From assembly GCA_026225155.1 (NCBI GenBank), contig JAMFSG010000198.1, positions 1 through 13,109 of the forward strand: a stretch of 13,109 nt of DNA. Direction: 5' to 3'. Position numbers and translations under genes: made by a program. How positions within the stretch are numbered: the first letter of the stretch is position 1; the number at the start of each line of letters is the position of its first letter. The notes under the pieces are model-generated. The model ran no database searches. It had not been told where the DNA came from and saw only the letters and a list, made by a program, of their open reading frames with translations. The stretch comes from Verrucomicrobiota bacterium. GTDB taxonomy: Bacteria; Verrucomicrobiota; Verrucomicrobiia; Limisphaerales; UBA11358. Below are positions 7,525 through 13,109 of the stretch, piece by piece.

Positions 7525-9396
7525 ATGTCTGACACTTACGGCAGCCGGGCGGCATTCATCAAGGCGTTTGTTTTTACGATTGCGTATCTTGCCGTCACCG
7601 GCTGGGCGTTGAGCGGAATTCATGAACTGCGCTGGCTGGGAATTTTCAGTCTGCCGGGAATAATCGCCGCCGTGATTTTCGCCCGGCGTTGGGCCGGCCC
7701 GAAGACAGATTTCCGAAACGGCATTTTCCAACCGCTGGCGTTCTGGCCATTCATTTTGTTGATCGTCCTGGTGCTGCTTTGCCAGTGGCTTTATCTGCCC
7801 ACGATGCTGGATTCGTTGACGTATCGGCTGCCGCGGATTTTTGCGTGGCTGCAACATGACAGCCTTCGACATTTTGCCTCCGCGGAAGACCGGTTGAATT
7901 ATATGCCGCAGACGTGGGAACTTGCCACGATTCCGCTGGTGCAGTTTGCCCACGACCGGCTGGTCTGGTTCTGGACTTTTGCCAGTTGGATTGTGCTTTA
8001 TCTGATGGCTTACGATTGGGCGTTTGAACTCTGCGGCAACGATAAAAAATCCAAAGCGATGGCTTTCATCGCCAGCACTTCCACTTTTGCCATCCTCCAA
8101 AGCGCGAGCTCGGCCAATGATCTTTTCGCCGGCACGCTGGCTTTGCTGGCGTTGCGCTTCGTCATGAATTTTGAACGGACACGGAACGGACGTGAAATCA
8201 ATTGGGCGGTGTTGAGCTTTTGCATCGCCGCAGGCACCAAGCCGCATTTCGCCGTGTTCGGATTGCCGCTGGCAGTCTGGTTTTTTGTTTCACCATCAAA
8301 ACCGTGGCGGGCATTTGGCTGGATTTGGCTGCCGTTATTGTTGCCGGTCTGGCTGCTCTGCTCGCCCACGCCCAGCTTCATATTGAATCATCAGACTTAT
8401 GCCACCTGGGGCGGGCCGGGCCAGGATTATTCCAGGAAAGGCAAAAGTCCGGCGTGGAATATTGCCTTGGGGACAGTGATGATCGTGGAACAAAATCTAC
8501 AACCGCCCGTCAATCCGTTCGCGTTGATGATCAATAAAAAAATGGACCGGCTGGTTGATGATTCGGAGCTGAAAAAGACCGTCCCGCGTTTTAATCTTCG
8601 GTGCGGTCTGCTGGCTTTGGAAGACAGCGCGGCGTTGGGATTGGTGACCTCCATTTTGTTCGCTGCGGGAATGATCGTGGCATTCCGCCGTGATTCCAAA
8701 ATGTGGCGATCATGGCAGTCGGCAGCGGCGCTGGCCGGAGTTATTTGTATCGGGTTGGGCTTGTCACATTTTGTTTCCGGAGGTTCCGGCCGCGCCTATT
8801 GCGGCTTTCTCTATTTCGGACTGCCGCTGGCGCTGGCCGGCTGGAACTGGATGAAACCTGCAACCTTGAAATGGAGTTTATATTTATGCCTCGCAAGCGG
8901 CGTAATTTCTGTCGTGCTCGCGCCGAGCCATCCGCTTTGGCCGGCTCGCTTCGTGCAGGAAGAATTGGCCGGGTCGCCGCGATTCGACAAGTTCGCGACG
9001 CAGATAAAAATTTACCGGCAATTTTCCGAACGCGCGACGGCGGGCGAAGATCTTATGCGCGCCATTCCGGACGGCGAACGGCGGGCGGTGGTGTTGATTT
9101 GGCAGGATCGGCCATTGCTGCCGTTGTTCCGGCCTTACGCGTTGAACCGCGAATTATTATTTTTGCCGCCGCATTCTTCACCCGCCGATTTGAATCATCT
9201 GGCCGCGCATTACGTCGTGACGGATGCGTTGGCCGTTCAAGAATATCCCGAACTTTGCGGTTATCTGGAGAAAGGCGGCGATTATGAACTGGCCAGCCAG
9301 CGCGATTATACGAGCACCTTGTCCGGCGGCGCAGAGACGTGGAAATTATACCGCCTTGCCGGTTTGACGAACGGCGTTAGCCTGCCATCACGTTAA
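7525..9396 (+). CDS. Polytopic membrane protein, probable GT-C-fold (ArnT/PMT-like) glycosyltransferase
   Basis: A 623-residue protein with many hydrophobic helices (clear ones near residues 14-32, 37-53, 72-91 and 146-163, and several more up to about 470) and a soluble C-terminal stretch of about 150 residues. After the third helix comes LDSLTYRLPRIFAWLQHDSL (95-114), then EDRLNYMPQTWE (121-132). This resembles the first periplasmic loop of GT-C enzymes, with an acidic residue (Asp96) followed by 'YhlPr...w', and a downstream 'p..E' block. GT-C enzymes use polyprenyl-phosphate sugars to glycosylate acceptors on the outer face of the membrane. ATG 7525 is chosen; a TTG at 7483 adds 14 residues of no membrane or family character. 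The gene converges on the GtrB/GtrA pair, with 12 nt between stops, so it may be that pair's transferase partner. A Wzy-like polymerase is the main alternative. Confidence 0.6.
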   Translation: MSDTYGSRAAFIKAFVFTIAYLAVTGWALSGIHELRWLGIFSLPGIIAAVIFARRWAGPKTDFRNGIFQPLAFWPFILLIVLVLLCQWLYLPTMLDSLTYRLPRIFAWLQHDSLRHFASAEDRLNYMPQTWELATIPLVQFAHDRLVWFWTFASWIVLYLMAYDWAFELCGNDKKSKAMAFIASTSTFAILQSASSANDLFAGTLALLALRFVMNFERTRNGREINWAVLSFCIAAGTKPHFAVFGLPLAVWFFVSPSKPWRAFGWIWLPLLLPVWLLCSPTPSFILNHQTYATWGGPGQDYSRKGKSPAWNIALGTVMIVEQNLQPPVNPFALMINKKMDRLVDDSELKKTVPRFNLRCGLLALEDSAALGLVTSILFAAGMIVAFRRDSKMWRSWQSAAALAGVICIGLGLSHFVSGGSGRAYCGFLYFGLPLALAGWNWMKPATLKWSLYLCLASGVISVVLAPSHPLWPARFVQEELAGSPRFDKFATQIKIYRQFSERATAGEDLMRAIPDGERRAVVLIWQDRPLLPLFRPYALNRELLFLPPHSSPADLNHLAAHYVVTDALAVQEYPELCGYLEKGGDYELASQRDYTSTLSGGAETWKLYRLAGLTNGVSLPSR

Positions 9397-9408
9397 GAAA
9401 ATTCACAA

Positions 9409-10461
9409 TCACGCAGCGACCCGCATTTGGCCATCGCCCTGGTAAGCAGGATCGGGGGAAATGCCGTTCAAAACTTTGCCGGAAATTTTTTTCGCGGATT
9501 GCGTCGCCTGCGCCGCGCCTTGCCGCCGCAATTGAAAAAGCGTTTCTTCCGTCAGCCGGCGTTGCGACCGGATCAATTCGCCGATGACCCCCAACGCCAG
9601 CAACAGCACGCCGCTGATAGCAAGGATCGCCAAAAATATCAACGACGGCACATGATAAGTGATGGAGGGAACCGGCGGCGGATTCACATACGTCACGCCT
9701 AAAAACCTTACGCCGATTACCAGCGCTCCTGTCAGGCAAAAGGAACCCAGCAAGCCGAAAAAACGTCCGGGACGATACAGGATGAACATCGCCAGAATCG
9801 TGCCGCCGGATTTCTTCACATACTCGGGGACGGATTTGAAAAGCCGCGACGGGCGCGTTTGCGGATTGACGCGGATGTTCACTGATTCCACTCGCAGGTG
9901 GGAATTGCCCGCCTGGATCAGCGTTTCCATGCAATAGGAAAAACGCGAATGGATATAGAGCCGCATACAGGCTTCCTGTGAAAAAGCGCGAAACCCCGAC
10001 GCCGCGTCACGCACCGTGGTTTTGGAAATCATCCGCAATGTTTCACTGCCGAGCAGTTGCAATAATTTTTTCGCCGGGCCGAATTCCGGATGGTCAATGA
10101 TCGGCCGGCAACCGATCACCATGTCGGCGCGCCGCTGAAGAATCGGTTCCACCAAAAGCGCGATGTCTTCGGCGCGATATTGATTGTCCGCATCCGTGTT
10201 CACCACCACGTCCGCGCCCAAGGCCAGCGCCCGTTCCACACCCAGGGAAAAAGCGCGCGCCAGACCGCGGTTCGTTTCCAAGTGCAACACATGATGTGCG
10301 CCCGCCGCCCGCGCCACGTCCACCGTCCGGTCGGTGCTGCCATCGTCCACCACCAAAATCTCGATCTCGCTGATCCCTGGAATGAACCGCGGCAGTTCTT
10401 CGATGGTTTGCGCCAGCGTTTGTTCCTCGTTGAAACTGGGGATCTGGATGATCAGTTTCAT
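9409..10461 (-). CDS. GtrB/DPM1-like polyprenyl-phosphate glycosyltransferase (GT2)
   Basis: A 350-residue family 2 glycosyltransferase of the dolichyl-phosphate-mannose synthase/GtrB type, which loads a sugar from a nucleotide donor onto polyprenyl phosphate at the cytoplasmic face. The catalytic domain shows IPSFNEEQTL (7-16), VVDDGSTD (37-44), the DXD block NTDADNQY (88-95) and DAASGFRAF (152-160), which is a typical dolichol-phosphate synthase segment. Two transmembrane helices follow (about 234-254 and 272-294), then a charged cytoplasmic tail of about 55 residues; GtrB proteins have this two-helix end. The ATG overlaps the GtrA stop as ATGA, so GtrA and GtrB are translationally coupled. 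The pairing suggests that the lipid-linked sugar made here is flipped by GtrA and used by an outer-face GT-C transferase. Sugar identity is unknown. Confidence 0.88.
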   Translation of the reverse strand: MKLIIQIPSFNEEQTLAQTIEELPRFIPGISEIEILVVDDGSTDRTVDVARAAGAHHVLHLETNRGLARAFSLGVERALALGADVVVNTDADNQYRAEDIALLVEPILQRRADMVIGCRPIIDHPEFGPAKKLLQLLGSETLRMISKTTVRDAASGFRAFSQEACMRLYIHSRFSYCMETLIQAGNSHLRVESVNIRVNPQTRPSRLFKSVPEYVKKSGGTILAMFILYRPGRFFGLLGSFCLTGALVIGVRFLGVTYVNPPPVPSITYHVPSLIFLAILAISGVLLLALGVIGELIRSQRRLTEETLFQLRRQGAAQATQSAKKISGKVLNGISPDPAYQGDGQMRVAA

Positions 10462-10853
10462 TCGGCTTTTTCACGCTCAAAGACGCGTCGCGCAAATTCA
10501 AACTTCAACAACGCGAACAGCGCGACGTTGAAAAGTTGCACCGCCAAAAACGGCAGCCCGATCAAATTGGTCAGTGTGGTATAAACCAGCCAGTCCGCCA
10601 GCCGGAATAAAGCGATCCCGTTGAAGAAAATGAGAAAACTTTTCAGCAGGCTCTCCGGCCCGCGGCTTTGAAAGACAAACGCGCGGCAGATAAAAAAATT
10701 AACCGTCGTTTGCAGTGTCAACACGATGGCGTAGGCGGCCGGTTTGCCCATCGTCAACTGGTGGACGAGCAGATAGTTCAAAGGCACGGCCACCAAAAAA
10801 GCCGGTGCGCCCGCCAGCATGAACCGTAATAATTTACGATGATATATTTTCAC
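10458..10853 (-). CDS. GtrA-like membrane protein (PF04138 family)
   Basis: A 131-residue integral membrane protein with four hydrophobic helices (about 8-30, 38-61, 70-93 and 97-119) and short charged ends, which is the size and layout of the GtrA family. VNFFICRAFVFQSR (51-64) matches the family's second-helix block, where 'nF...r.wvF' is conserved, and LLKFEFARRVF (115-125) fits the 'N.....k.wvF' end. GtrA proteins are thought to flip polyprenyl-phosphate-linked monosaccharides across the inner membrane. The start is GTG 10853: it has the clearest Shine-Dalgarno of the window (GGAAGGG on the - strand, 8 nt upstream), and the first residues lead directly into helix 1. An internal ATG at 10820 would cut into that helix. 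The stop overlaps the GtrB start by ATGA. nadE lies 83 nt upstream on the same strand. Confidence 0.87.
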   Translation of the reverse strand: MKIYHRKLLRFMLAGAPAFLVAVPLNYLLVHQLTMGKPAAYAIVLTLQTTVNFFICRAFVFQSRGPESLLKSFLIFFNGIALFRLADWLVYTTLTNLIGLPFLAVQLFNVALFALLKFEFARRVFEREKAE

Positions 10854-10861
10854 TCCCGCAT

Positions 10862-10868
10862 CCCTTCC
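10862..10868 (-). promoter_or_regulatory. Ribosome binding site deciding the GtrA GTG start
   Basis: On the - strand the sequence is GGAAGGG followed by 8 nt and then GTG (10853-10851). It is the only strong Shine-Dalgarno I could find in the window and it supports the GTG over the in-frame ATG at 10820. The nearer ATG at 10860 is followed within three codons by TGA, so it is not a start. Confidence 0.55.
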
Positions 10869-10936
10869 AATTTCCCGCTGCCCCGCCTCCAGAAGTTATT
10901 CCCGCCCGCCGCCATTTTCTGCCGAAATAGTGAGCA

Positions 10937-12592
10937 TTATTTGTGCCCAGCCCGAAATCTCTGCGCCACCGGAATCCGCCGCCCCATGCCAAACGCCAGC
11001 ATCGAAACCTTCAAGCCCGGTGCGGCTTGTCGGCGTTTGAATTCCGAAAAATTCACCTTGTTCACGATATCGTTGACCACTCGGGCATCAAAACCGTGCG
11101 CCACAATTTCCGTCGCACTCAAGTTTTTAACAATAAAAAAATCAAGAATCGCATCCAAAACATCGTATTCCGGCAACGAATCCTGATCCTTTTGGTTTAG
11201 ACGTAATTCCGCGCTCGGAGGTTTCGAGATTGTTTCGGTCGGAATGATGTTTTTTTCACGGTTCACCCAGCGCGCGATTTTATACACGTCCGTTTTTGAT
11301 ACATCCGCGATCGGCGCGAGCGCGCCATTCATGTCGCCGTAAAGCGTGCAATATCCCACGGCCATCTCCGACTTGTTGCCCGTCGTCAACACCAGCGCGC
11401 CAAATTTATTCGACAACGCCATCAAGGTGACGCCGCGCAAACGCGATTGGATATTTTCTTCCGCTTCGTTTGGCTTCGTTCCCGCAAAAACATTTTCGAG
11501 CTGCTTTTCAACTGAATTAAAAACCGGTTCGACCGGCAAAACTTCGTAACGCAGACCAAGATTTTTTGCGAGCGCGGCCGCATCCGTCAAACTGCCGCTG
11601 CTCGAATAACGTGCCGGCATCGCCACGCCGAAAACATTTTCCGCGCCCAGCGCATCGGTCGCAATCGCCGCGACCAGCGCGGAATCAATGCCGCCCGACA
11701 AACCGATGACGACCGACTTGAAGCCGCATTTGCGGACATAATCGCGCACGCCGAGCGACAGTGCGGAAAATAAAAGTTCCTCGCGCGGCGGAAATTCGTT
11801 TCCGCTTTCCGCTTTCCGCTTTCCGCTTTGTCGAAGATCCACGACCAAAATGTCTTCCGCAAAACCTTTTCCCAATGCCAGAATTTCGCCGCGCGCATCC
11901 AGCGCAACACTGTGGCCGTCAAAGATCAATTCGTCATTCGCGCCGACGGCATTTACCTGCGCGAGCGGGATTTTTTCATCGCGCGCGACGCGACGCAGCA
12001 TTTCCAACCGCGTTTTCTCTTTGCCATCGCACCACGGCGACGCGGAAATGTTGAGAATGATTTCCGCGCCCTGCGCAATCAATTCGCGCACCGGATCGCG
12101 CCAATACAAACGCTCCGGCCAGAAATCTTCGTCGTTCCAAATATCCTCGCAAATCGTGAGGCCGATTTTTTTGCCATTGAAAACGAACGGCTCGACTTTT
12201 TTGGCCGGCTCAAAATAACGGTCCTCGTCAAAAACGTCGTAAGTCGGCAGCAAACTTTTCGTCATGCGCCAGACGATTTTCCCGTTCTGCAAAACGGCGG
12301 CGGAATTTTTCAACGCGCGCCCCGGACGTTCGGAATTTTTTTCAACGAAACCGACGCACAGCGGAACATTGCCGGTTTGTTTTGCGGTTTCTTCGAGCGC
12401 GGCAAGATTGGCTTCAATAAAATCATCGCGCAAAAGCAAATCGCGCGGCGGATAACCGCAGAGAAAAAGTTCCGGCGCGAGAATGAATTCCGCGCCGCGC
12501 GCGACGGCTTCGGCGTAGGCGGAAACCAGTTTTTCACGGTTGGCCGTAAAATCGCCGATCGTCGGATTCAGTTGAAGCAGGCCGATTTTCAA
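10937..12592 (-). CDS. nadE: Glutamine-dependent NAD+ synthetase
   Basis: A 551-residue two-domain enzyme catalysing the last step of NAD biosynthesis: deamido-NAD + ATP + glutamine to NAD + AMP + PPi + glutamate, in the cytosol. The N-terminal nitrilase-like amidase carries the Glu-Lys-Cys triad: Glu41 in APELFLCGYPP, Lys112 in TKSLLPTYDVFDEDRYF, and Cys148 in TICEDIWND. The synthetase domain has the ATP-pyrophosphatase loop LSGGIDSAL (298-306) and TTGNKSEMAVGY (403-414). All expected catalytic residues are present and the length fits bacterial two-domain NadE. The start is TTG 12592, because MKIGLLQLNPTIGDF aligns with the family N-terminus and no nearby ATG exists. Residues 256-265, in the linker between domains, are encoded by four 7-bp tandem repeats. 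It lies 82 nt downstream of the antiporter gene on the same strand. Confidence 0.95.
   Translation of the reverse strand: MKIGLLQLNPTIGDFTANREKLVSAYAEAVARGAEFILAPELFLCGYPPRDLLLRDDFIEANLAALEETAKQTGNVPLCVGFVEKNSERPGRALKNSAAVLQNGKIVWRMTKSLLPTYDVFDEDRYFEPAKKVEPFVFNGKKIGLTICEDIWNDEDFWPERLYWRDPVRELIAQGAEIILNISASPWCDGKEKTRLEMLRRVARDEKIPLAQVNAVGANDELIFDGHSVALDARGEILALGKGFAEDILVVDLRQSGKRKAESGNEFPPREELLFSALSLGVRDYVRKCGFKSVVIGLSGGIDSALVAAIATDALGAENVFGVAMPARYSSSGSLTDAAALAKNLGLRYEVLPVEPVFNSVEKQLENVFAGTKPNEAEENIQSRLRGVTLMALSNKFGALVLTTGNKSEMAVGYCTLYGDMNGALAPIADVSKTDVYKIARWVNREKNIIPTETISKPPSAELRLNQKDQDSLPEYDVLDAILDFFIVKNLSATEIVAHGFDARVVNDIVNKVNFSEFKRRQAAPGLKVSMLAFGMGRRIPVAQRFRAGHK
11799..11826 (-). repeat. 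Four 7-bp tandem repeats inside nadE
   Basis: The unit TTTCCGC (GCGGAAA on the coding strand) occurs four times without error, followed by a partial TTTG. It encodes residues 256-265 (around SGKRKAESGN) of the linker between the amidase and synthetase domains. Because 7 is not a multiple of 3, gain or loss of one unit would shift the frame and cut off the synthetase domain; changes by three units would keep frame. Confidence 0.9.
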
Positions 12593-12646
12593 GGCGAAAA
12601 GATTAACGTCCCGGCAGGTTTTTTGAAATCGCTAAATGATCGGTCG

Positions 12647-12671
12647 CCGCCGTAAATTTTCTCAACGGCGG
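12647..12671 (-). terminator. Possible hairpin just after the antiporter stop codon
   Basis: CCGCCGT (12647-12653) and ACGGCGG (12665-12671) form a GC-rich 7-bp stem with an 11-nt loop, beginning 3 nt past the antiporter stop on the - strand. No U-tract follows directly, so it is not a standard intrinsic terminator. It may protect the mRNA 3' end, or be chance. Confidence 0.25.
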
Positions 12672-12674
12672 ATT

Positions 12675-13109
12675 TCAATCGCAAAAAAAGCACCGCCAGA
12701 CGACCACCAAGACCGGCAGCAAAAACGGCAGGGAGAATTTCCAGACAAATTCCAGAAACGAAGGCGTTTTCACGCCATTCTGTTCCGCCACCGCCTTGAC
12801 CATGAAATTCGGGCCGTTGCCGATGTAAGTTGCTGCGCCGAAAAAAACCGCGCCGAGGCTGATGGCCAAAATGTGCGCCGGATGTTGCGACAACAGTTGC
12901 AAAATTTCCACGCCGGGATTTTGCCCGCGCAATGCGCTCAAAAAACCGAGGAACGTCGGCGCGTTGTCCAAAACGGCGGACAATCCGCCGGTGCCCCAGT
13001 AAAAAATTCCCGGCGACGGATTTTGGCCGAGCAGCGAAGTCGCATTTTGATCCAGCCACGCGAGCGCCGGCATCATCGTCGTGAAAATTCCGGCGAATAA
13101 AATGGCGAC
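12675..13109 (-). CDS. Sodium:proton antiporter (CitMHS/NhaD-like), C-terminal fragment cut by window end
   Basis: The - strand frame is open to the window edge, so the gene starts outside; 144 C-terminal residues are visible, ending in TGA at 12677-12675. The sequence is that of an ion-transporter-superfamily antiporter. A hydrophobic helix (VAILFAGIFTTMMPALAWL) comes first, then GTGGLSAVLDNAPTFLGFLS, the half-helix block with the conserved 'LDNAPTy..f' motif, and YIGNGPNFMVKAVAEQNGVK, a second highly characteristic block. A last helix (FSLPFLLPVLVVVW) closes the protein. Members exchange Na+ for H+ across the inner membrane. The visible Met codon at 13076 is internal. nadE follows after 82 nt, and the two may be co-transcribed, but no functional link is evident. 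A longer open frame over the same bases in another register (12589-13059) lacks any family match. Confidence 0.82.
   Translation of the reverse strand, partial: VAILFAGIFTTMMPALAWLDQNATSLLGQNPSPGIFYWGTGGLSAVLDNAPTFLGFLSALRGQNPGVEILQLLSQHPAHILAISLGAVFFGAATYIGNGPNFMVKAVAEQNGVKTPSFLEFVWKFSLPFLLPVLVVVWRCFFCD

Noticed and set aside
7513..8247. 244-codon open frame on the - strand opposite the GT-C-like gene
   Set aside because: It is antisense to a long hydrophobic membrane-protein frame, is composed of polar and basic residues with no motif, and would collide with the divergent promoter region.
11828..12655. 275-codon open frame on the + strand opposite nadE
   Set aside because: nadE has all catalytic motifs. 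The opposite frame is Arg/Phe-rich with no motif and simply mirrors codon bias.
12589..13059. 156-codon - strand frame overlapping the antiporter in another register
   Set aside because: The competing frame (12675 to the window edge) shows clear antiporter motifs; this one shows none.

Overview
The window is a stretch of bacterial chromosome devoted mostly to surface polysaccharide synthesis, ending in two housekeeping-type genes. The two-domain glutamine-dependent NAD synthetase beside a CitMHS/NhaD-like Na+/H+ antiporter, the moderately GC-rich DNA with many A/T runs, and the general look of the proteins suggest a Verrucomicrobiota bacterium, perhaps of the Pedosphaera/Limisphaerales type. 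That placement is an impression from protein style, not a database result.

Left part (1-5191, lower GC). The window opens in the C-terminal end of an acyltransferase-3 (OafA-like) membrane O-acylase. A gene-poor stretch follows, carrying a good sigma70-type promoter. It leads into a + strand set: an FkbM-type methyltransferase, a GT4 glycosyltransferase coupled by a TGATG overlap, and a second, divergent FkbM-like methyltransferase. Running toward them on the - strand is a Wzx-like polysaccharide flippase; the two stop codons are only 15 nt apart.

Middle (5297-9396, higher GC). A - strand GT2 and GT4 pair (ATGA overlap) lies upstream of the flippase gene. Divergent from this pair is a large polytopic protein with a GT-C-like first loop. 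A perfect 20-bp palindrome sits at the GT2 start codon in the divergent gap.

Right part (9409-13109, - strand). A GtrB-like polyprenyl-phosphate glycosyltransferase and a GtrA-like membrane protein overlap by ATGA. Upstream come nadE, which carries four copies of a 7-bp tandem repeat in its inter-domain linker, and the C-terminal end of a sodium:proton antiporter cut by the window edge.

As a pathway, the GT2 and GT4 enzymes would build a lipid-linked oligosaccharide, the methyltransferases and acyltransferase would decorate it, and the Wzx-like protein would flip it. GtrB, GtrA and the GT-C-like protein could form a separate module that adds a sugar on the outer face from a polyprenyl-phosphate donor. 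I see no Wzy polymerase, no chain-length regulator, and no RNA genes, CRISPR arrays or insertion sequences. I did not find a clearly new system. The points most worth a second look are the nadE repeat, the palindrome and the Gtr-like module.
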